Below, one piece after another: positions 15,340 through 26,410 of a stretch of DNA of 64,000 bases; within the stretch, counting starts at the first letter, position 1, and the number at the start of each line of letters is the position of its first letter. The DNA is from Anadara kagoshimensis (lineage: Eukaryota > Mollusca > Bivalvia > Arcoida > Arcidae). The position numbers were made by a program, and so were the translations under genes. The DNA lies in the NCBI GenBank assembly GCA_021292105.1, contig CM037865.1:73424128-73488127 (forward strand). The letters are read 5' to 3'. The notes under the pieces were generated by a model. The model saw only the letters and a list, made by a program, of their open reading frames with translations, had not been told where the DNA came from and did not search any database.

Positions 15340-15545
15340 GGCCCTTTAATTATAATGTCTCTGTATCAAACGTCCCATAGTTCCATGTTCCTTTCATTCC
15401 AAATTCTGATTACACAAGTGGTTGGTGTAGCTAACTAAACAGGAGGTGCTCTCCCTTCCGGAACACTCGGCCTAGTAAAACTTTACGTGATTAACATACC
15501 GGTAATTTGCAGGCTTCAATGTTTTACTTTGCTTTGTGATTGTAG
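15340..15545 (+). repeat. family-A dispersed repeat, copy 1
   Basis: One of about 13 copies in the window of a roughly 200-250 bp repeat. Landmarks are CCATAGTTCCATGTTCCTTT, GTGTAGCTAGCTAAACAG, CCCTTCCGGAGCACCCGG and a TTTACTTTGCTTCTGGATT-like tail. No tRNA-like promoter boxes are evident. Inverted pairs elsewhere suggest that it is the terminal arm of a larger element. Confidence 0.8.
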
Positions 15546-15822
15546 TTTAGACATGTATTGATATCTTTGTTTTTTATTCTTAAAATATTCGGGAATTTAA
15601 CCTGCAATTTGAAAATAAATTTAAGCTTATAATATTTACGTTTAGTTTTGTCAAAAATGTGAATTAATATTTGCGAAAAAAATTGTCAAAACTGGGCAAA
15701 TTTAAGTTAAGAAAAATCTTAGTTCAGGAATGATTGTGAAATATTGGGCTTGTACAAGTTTGTTAAGTCAAAACTCGCTAAAGTTAAGTTAAAGAATGAT
15801 TGTGAATCTGGGGTGTGTGCAT

Positions 15823-16006
15823 TTCATCAAAAGCTCACCTGCGTCTCCGTTGTAGGCATCATAATTCAAGTTATATTTCATTGAAACATCGCCTAATCTA
15901 AAGTTACTGTAGACTGCAAATTTCCAAACCCCATCATTGTCTTCTAGATCAATTCTTAACGAATAGCTTGTAGATGATGTAATTTCATATATTTTGTCAA
16001 GACCTA
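15823..16006 (-). CDS. FReD gene exon 4 (mid fibrinogen fold)
   Basis: The exon follows an acceptor TTCATTTTGTAG and ends at a GTGAGC donor. It reads on from exon 3 to give [19 protein letters not shown], then [15 protein letters not shown] and ends [10 protein letters not shown]. This is the standard order of FReD motifs. It enters and ends in phase 1, so a further coding exon is required. Confidence 0.9.
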
Positions 16007-19000
16007 CAAAATGAAGCATGTCTTTTCTTGCATAATAAAAACTAAAGGTGTAAAGACAAAGCTGAAAGTATCAATTATATGTGACAAAGGATAACTGTTA
16101 TGGAACAAAATTAGATTTATGTATACAGAAATAGTAAAAGATAAAACATTTAGACTAATGTTTAAAAAAAACTATATCAATTGACAAAACTTCTGTCATA
16201 ATAACCACATGTATTCACATTGTAGTCGTACAACAAAAACTTTTGATTAAAAATATTTCATTTGAAACATTTCTTTTTAAATTTTCTTATATTAAGCATT
16301 TTAATCAAAGAAAAGAACCCATAAAATGTTACAAGACCCTTTTACACTTTAATAAATTTTTGTCATTCTTTAAAATGTAAAGTTCACCTTGATTATCAAG
16401 CGTTATCCCTTTTCTACTGTAATCGTATCAAAAATGAACAATGATTCCCTAAATAAAGCTTGGAGACTTTAAATGATATTTAGACCATACAGTCCAACCT
16501 GTGTTAAAGGCCACCTCTATATAAGGGCCACTGTCTATAAAGGGCACTTTCAATTCCTCCCAAGCCATTTTACTCTTTATTTAACCTCTATATAAGGGCC
16601 ACTGTTCAACTGAGCCAGAGGCCACCCTATTTTTGTACAAAATGGCTCATGAACCTGTCTATAAAGGCCACTTTTTATTTCTATTTTAGGAACAAGTTTT
16701 GTTATAGTTTCTAAAAATGTGTGCAAAAATGTTAAGCCATGTAGTTTTTTAAAAATCTTGAAGCTAAAATTAGATTTTAAACATTGATTATTAAAATTAG
16801 ATTTTAAACATTGATTATTTAACTTTAAACCATTGATTATTAAACTAAGTGCATGTAACCAAATCTGTATGTTGATAAGAAAAGAATTTTTAAAAAGTAT
16901 ATTATTGAAATTTTTTAAAACTTAAAAAAATTCTTAAGTTATTTATCCTCATGTCAACAAATGAAGCCATAAAGCACTAAGGATAGATTATTACTCATTA
17001 TTAATTATGATACATATACTATTTTCTATTGTTTTCATTACTGGCTCCTACCTATTAAAGAAAACATGTCTTTATTTAAGATATGTATATACTTGGTGTT
17101 TTTAAGGTTTTTTTTTCAAAGATTGATAAATAGTGTGGTCAGAAGATTTTTTTAATTGTTTTCAAAGAAATTATTCTGTTAAAATTAGCTTATGCCTTTT
17201 TTGTAACAGAAATTTTAACAAATAAAATAAATAAATTAGAACTGCTCACTATTTTTTCAACTAATATTTATATTGATGTCATAACTGGATTTACAGACCT
17301 TTATATAAAGGCCACCTGTCCATAGAGGCCACTTTTGCAACTTCCCCTGAGTGGCCCTTATAGACAGGTTAGACTGTATTTGGATTTCAACAGTTTTGGT
17401 CCAAGCACTATTGATGAGGAATTTTATTCCGAAACGGTCGTCTAGTGCTACAAAATTGAAACAGGTTTAGTTAAAATATTACATGCTGCTTCCCGGGAAG
17501 TGTCATAAAATATTTTCAGTTATTTTAAGTTTAGTTTATAATTTACACGTTGATTCCTGTGAAGAGCGGCATAAATATTTATTTTTACAATAAGTTGGGC
17601 TAATGTGGTATTTTGTGCCAAATTGATTGATGTTATTTAATGCAGTAAAATAAACGAGTCTATCAAGATATATCTGCATAGAAATGTAGAAAAATTTCGA
17701 AAAACACTGGTTGTATATTTCTGATCTTACCAAGCCAGAATTCGTTGGAAATATTTCCGAAACCTACAACATACGAATTCCAATCCCGAAAGAAATTGGT
17801 AGAGCCATCCGTTCTTCTTTGAAAAACCTGGAACAAAACAATTGAAAAAATAAACAATTGACCAAACGTAAATTGTCAATATAAAATGCTAAACGGGACC
17901 AAAGATAGCAATATAAATATTGATCACTTGTGACATTGCCATAAACATGGTTTTTATGTCTGTATTACAATATTGGTTTAATTGTGACATTTCCATGAAC
18001 ATGTTTTCAGTATCCCATTTTATTCTGACGTATTCTTGGTTGCTTCTGATGTATTCTTGGTTGGTTGGGACGTATTTTTGGTTGGTTGGGACGTATTCTT
18101 GGTTGGTTGAGACGTATTCTTGGTTGGTTGGGACGTATTCTTGGTTGGTTGGGACGTATTCTTGGTTGGTTGGGACGAATTTTGGGTGGTTGGGATGTAT
18201 TCTTGGTTGGTTGGGACGTATTCTTGGTTGATTGGGACGTATTCTTGGTTGATTGGGACGTATTCTTGGTTGGTTGGGACGTATTCTTGGTTGATTGGGA
18301 CGTATTCTTGGTTGATTGGGACGTATTCTTGGTTGGTTGGGACGTATTCTTGGTTGGTTGGGACGTATTCTTGGTTGGTTGGGACGTATTCTTAGTTGGT
18401 TGGGACGTATTCTTGGTTGGTTGGGACGTATTCTTGGTTGGTTGGGACGTATTCTTGGTTGATTGGGACGTATTCTTGGTTGATTGGGACGTATTCTTGG
18501 TTGCTTCTGACGTATTCTTGGTTGGTTGGGACGTATTCTTGGTTGGTTGGGACGTATTCTTGGTTGATTGGGACATGTTTGTGTATGATTGTGACGTGTT
18601 CAGGTTGATAACGACGTGTTCCTTGTTCATTGTGACGTGTTTAGGCTGATTGTGATGTCGTATTCATGTTGATTATGACGTATTCAGGTTGATTACTGCA
18701 AGTTCTTTGCTAATTGTGACGTGTTTATGTTGATTGTGACGTGCTCTTAATTTATTTTGACATGTTCTTGGTTGATTACGACGTGTTCTTTGTTAATTGT
18801 GACGTGTTCAGGTTGATTTTTGGTTGATTGTGACGTGTTCTTGGACGAATGTGACTATGTGGCTATTGAAAGTACTAGAAAGTCAGTTCGTAATTGTTTT
18901 TTAAAATCTGTCTAAATAAAAAGTTATATTATTGTATTTTTAGATTTGTACATTGTTAGGATATAATACCATTTTGTCACTGGAACATATTCTTGTGCAC

Positions 19001-21470
19001 AGGTAATATTTTATCAGTTTTACGGTTTGCATGACAAAACCTTGTTTAGCTTTATAATTATCCCATTTTATAGTTGTATATGATTGCAAGGTTTATTATT
19101 CATTCTTATGAAAAATGCTGGGTTATTATCGGACCTGTTAACCTTTATCATACGACGTTGTTCAGAAAACGTTAAAGACCGGTAAACTACACGTGTATTA
19201 TATTTGTTGTTGACCGTCATCACAGTATTATTGATAGGTATGCTGTATGTCTATCCAGGATTGCCCTTGATATATTTGACGTCCCATAGTTCCATGTTCC
19301 TTTCACTCGATTGTGATCACACACGTGGTGGGTGTAGCTAGCTAAACAAGAGGTGCTAACTCTTACCGTGGTATCAGGTCTCACTTGCCTGGTAGAAGTG
19401 CACGTGTTTAAGACAATATGTCAGTTTCAAAGTTTTAACTTTGTTTCTGGATTTTAATTTGAGAATGGATTATTATGTTTGTTTTTATTTCATTGTGATA
19501 TCACTTAATCTGCAGTAACAGGAAGCATGAAGTCACTTGTGGTTAAGGAACTTTTGATATATTGATGACTTCATTATGACCGACTTGATAAACCTTTCAA
19601 ATCAAACAAGAGAACACAAAGTTTTTATTATCGATACTTTTGCGACACATTTACCTAAACCATGTTGTCATCACAGTATTGCTGATAACTTTGATGTCTC
19701 TTATGTCAATGATTGCCCTGGATATATTTGACGTCATATAGTTCAATGTTCCTTTGACAGAATTTAGTTACACACGTTGCGGGTGTAGCTAGCTAAACGG
19801 GAAGTACCTACCCTTCTGGAGCACCCGGTCTCTCTTCCTTGGTGAAAGTTATGTGTCTAACCTAACTTGTCAGTTCCAAAGTTTTATACTTTGCTTCTGG
19901 ATTGTGATTCGGACATGGATTAGTATGTTTGTTTTTGATGTTGATTGTGATATTGTGACCATGTGCAGAAACATACCTAAACGTGCACTATAACTGTATA
20001 CTAGCACAATGCAGATCAGTATCACGTGCATAGTCACATGTAAATCATTCACTTTGTTCCTTTCACACAATTTTCATTACACACGTGGCAGGTGTAGCTA
20101 GCTAAGCAGGAGGTACTTACCCTTCCGGAGCACCCGGCCTCACTTTCCTGGTGAAAGTTCACGTGTCTAACGTACTTGTCAGTTCCAATGGTTTTACTTT
20201 GCTTCTGGATTCGGACATGGATTTGTATGTTTGTTTTTGATTAGGTTTAACTCTCGAGCTCAATAAAACCTTTAATCTACGCGACTTTAAACAGCATGCA
20301 GTATTATTTATTAAGAATAAAGTTGTCTACCGTCCATCCATGTCGTTTCATATCACAATACACTTCATACTGGCTACCATTTCTGTATATTGTATACACT
20401 CCGTCGGTCGTTTTTCCTGACTTGAAAATTTCTTCACAGTCTATAGGTTTGCTTTCTAGAACAAAAATCATATTGAATACTGACTGTGTAATGAGCATGA
20501 ATAACAGGAAATATTTACTTTGCTAACCGAGTACGACACAATATAAATTAATAAAAGAAGCAACTAATCAACTGCAAGACCAGTAAACATTTCGACCACT
20601 GATAATAAAGTTCTCGAACCTTATTGTAACAAACAGTTAACCAACAACCCCTCCGTATGCATGTACACGTTATCGAGAAAAAATCACAAATATAATTGAT
20701 TTTTATATTTTTAAGTTTTTTATGTTAACTATATAAGTATATTATGCATGGTAAAATTGCCGCAGCCTGTACTGAACATTTTTATTCACGGTACTGGATA
20801 CATCAAAATCATTAAATGATGTTTTTAAAAGCTGAGAGCTTTATAATTAGCGGACCGTTTATTATTTTAAGACAAGCATTCATTGTAATCCCTAGTTATG
20901 GCGGAAAATTACTTTTCTTAAATTCGTGAATTACATAAACTTACAATTTCATTCATGGAGTACCTTCATAAGATGTCTGAGAATTACCCTGTATGATTTA
21001 CATGAAGTTAAAAATGCATTGCTAGTTTCATATTGAAATATTGAGGAGGTTCTAAAATGAATTTATTATATGCAACTTACTATCAAATAAAATGTTTTGG
21101 TTGTTCATATATTTTAGTTAGCCATTATACCATATTTGATGAGTGTACAAATATATATCTTACCCGTTTTATTCATGGAGTAATATTTCCACCCCGTCTG
21201 TGATAGTCCTGCTGTAGCATCTGTAAATGTAGCCGAGTGTAGCTGACATATGTCACAATCATACTGACAGAAAAATGACACACACAGATTAACTTCTCTA
21301 CATAATTGTGAACAACTGTCTAATGATGTTCGACATCCAGAGACTTTCTGTATTCTGAACGTGTTGATGATCTTGTCACGGAACGAAACGTTTTCTATAA
21401 ATGTTACATTTGAACTGAAAACACTACCACTAAATAGAAAAATTATTGTTAAATGTAAAAACATTTTCAT
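15823..21470 (-). CDS. fibrinogen-related (FReD) secreted protein, four 5' exons, 3' end missing
   Basis: Minus-strand exons are 21,470-21,164, 20,475-20,334, 17,838-17,734 and 16,006-15,823; internal ends are good to a few bases, and donors and acceptors are GT/AG with matching phases (1, 0, 1). Exon 1 encodes a signal peptide ([19 protein letters not shown]) and a Cys-rich stretch of about 80 residues spaced like a PAN/apple domain. Exon 2 opens the fibrinogen C-terminal fold (DCEEIFKSG ... YEVYCDM). Exon 3 carries [14 protein letters not shown] and NEFWLG. Exon 4 carries [17 protein letters not shown] and Y(N)GDAG. Molluscan FReDs are secreted lectin-like recognition proteins. The last third of the fold, with the calcium site and terminal Cys pair, is not found between 14,951 and 15,822, so its exon is either left of the window or lost. 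A start at Met3 is possible because that ATG has the better context. Confidence 0.9.
16203..16290 (+). repeat. block A fragment in FReD intron 3
   Basis: The stretch from CATGTATTCACATTGTAGTC through ACAACAAAAA and AAAATATTTC matches the reverse complement of about 32,505-32,585. It continues the homology that starts at 14,941 and stops near 15,310. Confidence 0.65.
16490..17376. mobile_element. CAGT...AACC TIR element (MITE or Tc1/mariner/pogo-like), 887 bp
   Basis: The left end CAGTCCAACCTGT and right end ACAGGTTAGACTG are inverted repeats. Both ends carry internal AAGGGCCAC-type motifs, and TA dinucleotides flank both sides (16,488-16,489 and 17,377-17,378). There is no transposase frame inside, so it is non-autonomous. 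TA duplication and CAGT termini are known from the Tc1/mariner/pogo superfamily. It lies in FReD intron 3, between two stretches of block A that lie close together in the 32-kb copy. Confidence 0.75.
17378..17510 (+). repeat. block A fragment carrying a hammerhead-like motif
   Basis: It matches the reverse complement of about 32,235-32,395 over TTTTGGTCCAAGCACTATTG, GAGGAATTTTATTC, GTCTAGTGCTACAAAATTG and a GCTGCTTCCCGGGAA-like end. It forms the far end of the colinear A/B homology. Confidence 0.75.
17404..17449 (+). ncRNA. hammerhead ribozyme-like motif 1 (core substitution)
   Basis: In order: AGCACTA (stem I), TTGATGA (box 1, normally CTGANGA), GGAAT-TTT-ATTCC (perfect 5-bp stem II), GAAA (box 2), a short stem III around CGGTCG, the cleavage triplet GTC, and TAGTGCT (7 bp back to stem I). 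The C-to-T change at the first core base should disable cleavage. Hammerheads of this minimal form are known in metazoan retroelements. Confidence 0.65.
17734..17838 (-). CDS. FReD gene exon 3
   Basis: Acceptor GTTTTGTTCCAG, donor GTAAGA. It encodes [16 protein letters not shown] followed by [17 protein letters not shown], matching the FReD consensus in which a QRR-DGS-F-R-W-Y--GFG stretch precedes EFWLG. It enters in phase 0 and leaves in phase 1. Confidence 0.92.
18024..18860. repeat. 21-bp minisatellite with decayed right flank
   Basis: About 26 units of GGGACGTATTCTTGGTTGGT plus one base run from 18,024 to about 18,575. Increasingly divergent units with TGTGACGTGTTC continue to about 18,860. 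The unit is a multiple of three and stop-free, which gives long frames on both strands (repeats of NTSQPTK or ILGWLGR); these are not genes. It lies in FReD intron 2. Confidence 0.95.
19240..19475 (+). repeat. family-A dispersed repeat, copy 2
   Basis: It carries GTCCCATAGTTCCATGTTCC, ACACACGTGGTGGGTGTAGC, TAGCTAAACAAGAGG and the AACTTTGTTTCTGGATT tail. It lies in FReD intron 2. Confidence 0.8.
19690..19945 (+). repeat. family-A dispersed repeat, copy 3
   Basis: It carries GATTGCCCTGGATATATTTG, CACACGTTGCGGGTGTAGCT, a CCCTTCTGGAGCACCCGG core and the CTTTGCTTCTGGATTGTGAT tail. Confidence 0.8.
20055..20245 (+). repeat. family-A dispersed repeat, copy 4
   Basis: It carries CACACGTGGCAGGTGTAGCT, CCCTTCCGGAGCACCCGGCC and the TTTGCTTCTGGATTCGGACA tail. 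It ends about 90 bp from FReD exon 2. Confidence 0.8.
20334..20475 (-). CDS. FReD gene exon 2 (start of fibrinogen fold)
   Basis: Acceptor TTTTTGTTCTAG, donor GTAGAC after GGATGGACG. It encodes [20 protein letters not shown], then [15 protein letters not shown] and ends HGWT. The Cys of DCEEIF and the VYCDM Cys are the usual first disulfide pair of the domain. The boundaries agree with exon 1 (phase 1) and exon 3 (phase 0). Confidence 0.9.
21164..21470 (-). CDS. FReD gene exon 1 (signal peptide and PAN/apple-like region)
   Basis: It begins with ATGAAAATG at 21,470 and ends at a GTAAGA donor after AATAAAACGG. After the hydrophobic leader comes a region with eight Cys ([28 protein letters not shown]), which resembles PAN/apple domains found ahead of fibrinogen domains in molluscs. 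The PAN assignment rests on Cys spacing only. Confidence 0.85.
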
Positions 21471-22064
21471 ATGATTACTTTTGCAACACCTTCATCAAAA
21501 CGAACAATTTTCAAGAAATACATAAATATATTTCCTCTGCGTTTAATTCGACAACCTGATATTAAATCGAGAGTCTAACCTTTTAAAAAAATTATGTTTA
21601 TTTCATTCAATATATATTTTGACAAATATATTATAATTATATAGATATATGAAGTGGGGAAATAAGTCAGGTTTAGATACGCCCCTAGTAACCGGCTAGT
21701 GAAATAGATTATATAAATTTCTATCTGAAAAAAACATGTCCTAAGCAACAGCCACGCAATCAAGAACACGACACTATACAAGTTGATACTGGCAAATTCA
21801 ATATTTTCAGATAACACAAAGAAAAAACGAGCGCATATATTTTGGGCTACAACCACTGATTATGAATACTACTAATCACCCCTGCTCTGTCCAGAGGAAA
21901 TAAGTTATGTGCAGTAGTGTGATTAAAGTACTACTGTGGGCCACAACTATTCCACCTATTTCACAACCAATGTTTCTTAACTATCACAAAAAAATCCTTA
22001 ATTTACCAAACGATCAACCAATAGCCTTTGCACGTATTCAAAGGTATAGTGTGTAATCAAAAAC

Positions 22065-22460
22065 AAACACACCATTTCATGTCCAAATCACAATCCTAAA
22101 GCAAAGTAAAAACTTAGAAACTCGCAGATTAGGGAAAAAACGCGTAAAAATCAACCAAGGAAGTGAGACTGTGTGCTCCGGAAGGGCAAGTATCTGTTAA
22201 GCTAGCTAAAACCGCTATCCGTGTAACCAAACTTCAGAGTGACAGGAATTTCAATTTTATAATTATATTTTTAGGAATTTGTGAAATATACCGGAGAGAA
22301 GTAAAAGCTTTAGAAGCTAGTTTTCTAATAAGCATTTGAATAAGTCAAATCAATTAATTGCGGTGACTTTATAGTTCCTCGATAGAAGTTTCAAAGGAAA
22401 ATTCACAATGTGAGATCTATGGTGATGCCTTTTAAATTCATCATTTATAACTGATAGTTG
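22065..22460 (-). repeat. family-A copy 5 plus left spacer of the 31-bp array element
   Basis: An inverted family-A copy (GTGCTCCGGAAGGGCAAG, GTTAAGCTAGCTAAAACC) is followed by about 250 bp of spacer that runs into the 31-bp array. The whole stretch matches the reverse complement of about 28,900-29,310, including TAGTTTTCTAATAAGCATTT and TTTGTGAAATATACC. Confidence 0.75.
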
Positions 22461-22461
22461 A

Positions 22462-25400
22462 TGTTATCCAGATCAACAAAGGGTATTGTATCTGTTATCC
22501 AGATCAACAAAGGGTATTGTATCTGTTATCCAGATCAACAAAGGGTATTGTATCTGTTATCCAGATCAACAAAGGGTATTGTATCTGTTATCCAGATCAA
22601 CAAAGGGTATTGTATCTGTTATCCAGATCAACAAAGGGTATTGTATCTGTTATCCAGATCAACAAAGGGTATTGTATCTGTTATCCAGATCAACAAAGGG
22701 TATTGTATCTGTTATCCAGATCAACAAAGGGTATTGTATCTGTTATCCAGATCAACAAAGGGTATTGTATCTGTTATCCAGATCAACAAAGGGTATTGTA
22801 TCTGTTATCCAGATCAACAAAGGGTATTGTATCTGTTATCCAGATCAACAAAGGGTATTGTATCTGTTATCCAGATCAACAAAGGGTATTGTATCTGTTA
22901 TCCAGATCAACAAAGGGTATTGTATCTGTTATCCAGATCAACAAAGGGTATTGTATCTGTTATCCAGATCAACAAAGGGTATTGTATCTGTTATCCAGAT
23001 CAACAAAGGGTATTGTATCTGTTATCCAGATCAACAAAGGGTATTGTATCTGTTATCCAGATCAACAAAGGGTATTGTATCTGTTATCCAGATCAACAAA
23101 GGGTATTGTATCTGTTATCCAGATCAACAAAGGGTATTGTATCTGTTATCCAGATCAACAAAGGGTATTGTATCTGTTATCCAGATCAACAAAGGGTATT
23201 GTATCTGTTATCCAGATCAACAAAGGGTATTGTATCTGTTATCCAGATCAACAAAGGGTATTGTATCTGTTATCCAGATCAACAAAGGGTATTGTATCTG
23301 TTATCCAGATCAACAAAGGGTATTGTATCTGTTATCCAGATCAACAAAGGGTATTGTATCTGTTATCCAGATCAACAAAGGGTATTGTATCTGTTATCCA
23401 GATCAACAAAGGGTATTGTATCTGTTATCCAGATCAACAAAGGGTATTGTATCTGTTATCCAGATCAACAAAGGGTATTGTATCTGTTATCCAGATCAAC
23501 AAAGGGTATTGTATCTGTTATCCAGATCAACAAAGGGTATTGTATCTGTTATCCAGATCAACAAAGGGTATTGTATCTGTTATCCAGATCAACAAAGGGT
23601 ATTGTATCTGTTATCCAGATCAACAAAGGGTATTGTATCTGTTATCCAGATCAACAAAGGGTATTGTATCTGTTATCCAGATCAACAAAGGGTATTGTAT
23701 CTGTTATCCAGATCAACAAAGGGTATTGTATCTGTTATCCAGATCAACAAAGGGTATTGTATCTGTTATCCAGATCAACAAAGGGTATTGTATCTGTTAT
23801 CCAGATCAACAAAGGGTATTGTATCTGTTATCCAGATCAACAAAGGGTATTGTATCTGTTATCCAGATCAACAAAGGGTATTGTATCTGTTATCCAGATC
23901 AACAAAGGGTATTGTATCTGTTATCCAGATCAACAAAGGGTATTGTATCTGTTATCCAGATCAACAAAGGGTATTGTATCTGTTATCCAGATCAACAAAG
24001 GGTATTGTATCTGTTATCCAGATCAACAAAGGGTATTGTATCTGTTATCCAGATCAACAAAGGGTATTGTATCTGTTATCCAGATCAACAAAGGGTATTG
24101 TATCTGTTATCCAGATCAACAAAGGGTATTGTATCTGTTATCCAGATCAACAAAGGGTATTGTATCTGTTATCCAGATCAACAAAGGGTATTGTATCTGT
24201 TATCCAGATCAACAAAGGGTATTGTATCTGTTATCCAGATCAACAAAGGGTATTGTATCTGTTATCCAGATCAACAAAGGGTATTGTATCTGTTATCCAG
24301 ATCAACAAAGGGTATTGTATCTGTTATCCAGATCAACAAAGGGTATTGTATCTGTTATCCAGATCAACAAAGGGTATTGTATCTGTTATCCAGATCAACA
24401 AAGGGTATTGTATCTGTTATCCAGATCAACAAAGGGTATTGTATCTGTTATCCAGATCAACAAAGGGTATTGTATCTGTTATCCAGATCAACAAAGGGTA
24501 TTGTATCTGTTATCCAGATCAACAAAGGGTATTGTATCTGTTATCCAGATCAACAAAGGGTATTGTATCTGTTATCCAGATCAACAAAGGGTATTGTATC
24601 TGTTATCCAGATCAACAAAGGGTATTGTATCTGTTATCCAGATCAACAAAGGGTATTGTATCTGTTATCCAGATCAACAAAGGGTATTGTATCTGTTATC
24701 CAGATCAACAAAGGGTATTGTATCTGTTATCCAGATCAACAAAGGGTATTGTATCTGTTATCCAGATCAACAAAGGGTATTGTATCTGTTATCCAGATCA
24801 ACAAAGGGTATTGTATCTGTTATCCAGATCAACAAAGGGTATTGTATCTGTTATCCAGATCAACAAAGGGTATTGTATCTGTTATCCAGATCAACAAAGG
24901 GTATTGTATCTGTTATCCAGATCAACAAAGGGTATTGTATCTGTTATCCAGATCAACAAAGGGTATTGTATCTGTTATCCAGATCAACAAAGGGTATTGT
25001 ATCTGTTATCCAGATCAACAAAGGGTATTGTATCTGTTATCCAGATCAACAAAGGGTATTGTATCTGTTATCCAGATCAACAAAGGGTATTGTATCTGTT
25101 ATCCAGATCAACAAAGGGTATTGTATCTGTTATCCAGATCAACAAAGGGTATTGTATCTGTTATCCAGATCAACAAAGGGTATTGTATCTGTTATCCAGA
25201 TCAACAAAGGGTATTGTATCTGTTATCCAGATCAACAAAGGGTATTGTATCTGTTATCCAGATCAACAAAGGGTATTGTATCTGTTATCCAGATCAACAA
25301 AGGGTATTGTATCTGTTATCCAGATCAACAAAGGGTATTGTATCTGTTATCCAGATCAACAAAGGGTATTGTATCTGTTATCCAGATCAACAAAGGGTAT

Positions 25401-26118
25401 TGTATCTGTTATCCAGATCAACAAAGGGTATTGTATCTGTTATCCAGATCAACAAAGGGTATTGTATCTGTTATCCAGATCAACAAAGGGTATTGTATCT
25501 GTTATCCAGATCAACAAAGGGTATTGTATCTGTTATCCAGATCAACAAAGGGTATTGTATCTGTTATCCAGATCAACAAAGGGTATTGTATCTGTTATCC
25601 AGATCAACAAAGGGTATTGTATCTGTTATCCAGATCAACAAAGGGTATTGTATCTGTTATCCAGATCAACAAAGGGTATTGTATCTGTTATCCAGATCAA
25701 CAAAGGGTATTGTATCTGTTATCCAGATCAACAAAGGGTATTGTATCTGTTATCCAGATCAACAAAGGGTATTGTATCTGTTATCCAGATCAACAAAGGG
25801 TATTGTATCTGTTATCCAGATCAACAAAGGGTATTGTATCTGTTATCCAGATCAACAAAGGGTATTGTATCTGTTATCCAGATCAACAAAGGGTATTGTA
25901 TCTGTTATCCAGATCAACAAAGGGTATTGTATCTGTTATCCAGATCAACAAAGGGTATTGTATCTGTTATCCAGATCAACAAAGGGTATTGTATCTGTTA
26001 TCCAGATCAACAAAGGGTATTGTATCTGTTATCCAGATCAACAAAGGGTATTGTATCTGTTATCCAGATCAACAAAGGGTATTGTATCTGTTATCCAGAT
26101 CAACAAAGGGTATTGTAT
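22462..26118. repeat. 31-bp minisatellite, about 118 near-identical copies
   Basis: The unit is TGTTATCCAGATCAACAAAG followed by GGTATTGTATC. I saw no substitution inside the array; the last unit runs out into ATATATATTGTATAC. Because 31 is one more than a multiple of three and the 93-bp triple has no plus-strand stop, all three plus frames stay open for over 1,230 codons. These frames are not genes: they encode the same 31-residue repeat shifted, with no upstream exon. Confidence 0.98.
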
Positions 26119-26410
26119 ATATATTGTATACAGAAAATATTTCAGGAATGGATTTTTCTCCGGAACTTTATTCTTACAAACGAATTCTTGGTTCAAGGAT
26201 ATGTTTCTGAATCAAAAATTATCGTAGATAAAGTTTCATGTTCGTTTCAATTTTGATTGCACATGTGGCGGGTGTTTCTAACTAAATAGGGATGCTTACC
26301 CTACAGAGTACCAGGACTTAACTGCGTTTCACGTGTGTAGCTAAATTTGCGAGAATTCAAAGTTTATGTGGCTTGTGATTTGAACATTGACTGATATGTT
26401 TGCATTGTTT
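26119..26410 (+). repeat. right spacer and family-A copy 6
   Basis: This closes the element that holds the 31-bp array. It carries GTTTCATGTTCGTTTCAATT, CACATGTGGCGGGTGTTTCT and CTACAGAGTACCAGGAC. With 22,065-22,460 it forms the same inverted family-A arrangement as 28,605-29,310. Confidence 0.7.

Noticed and set aside
18007-18649. Thr/Ser/Asn-rich frame (NTSQPTK repeats), mucin-like or antifreeze-like in look
   Set aside because: A 21-bp array in an intron of the FReD gene, open on both strands by arithmetic.
22458-26256. Three overlapping 1,230-1,256-codon open frames on the plus strand
   Set aside because: They are produced by a stop-free 31-bp unit read in all three frames; all give the same 31-residue repeat, with no plausible exon before them.
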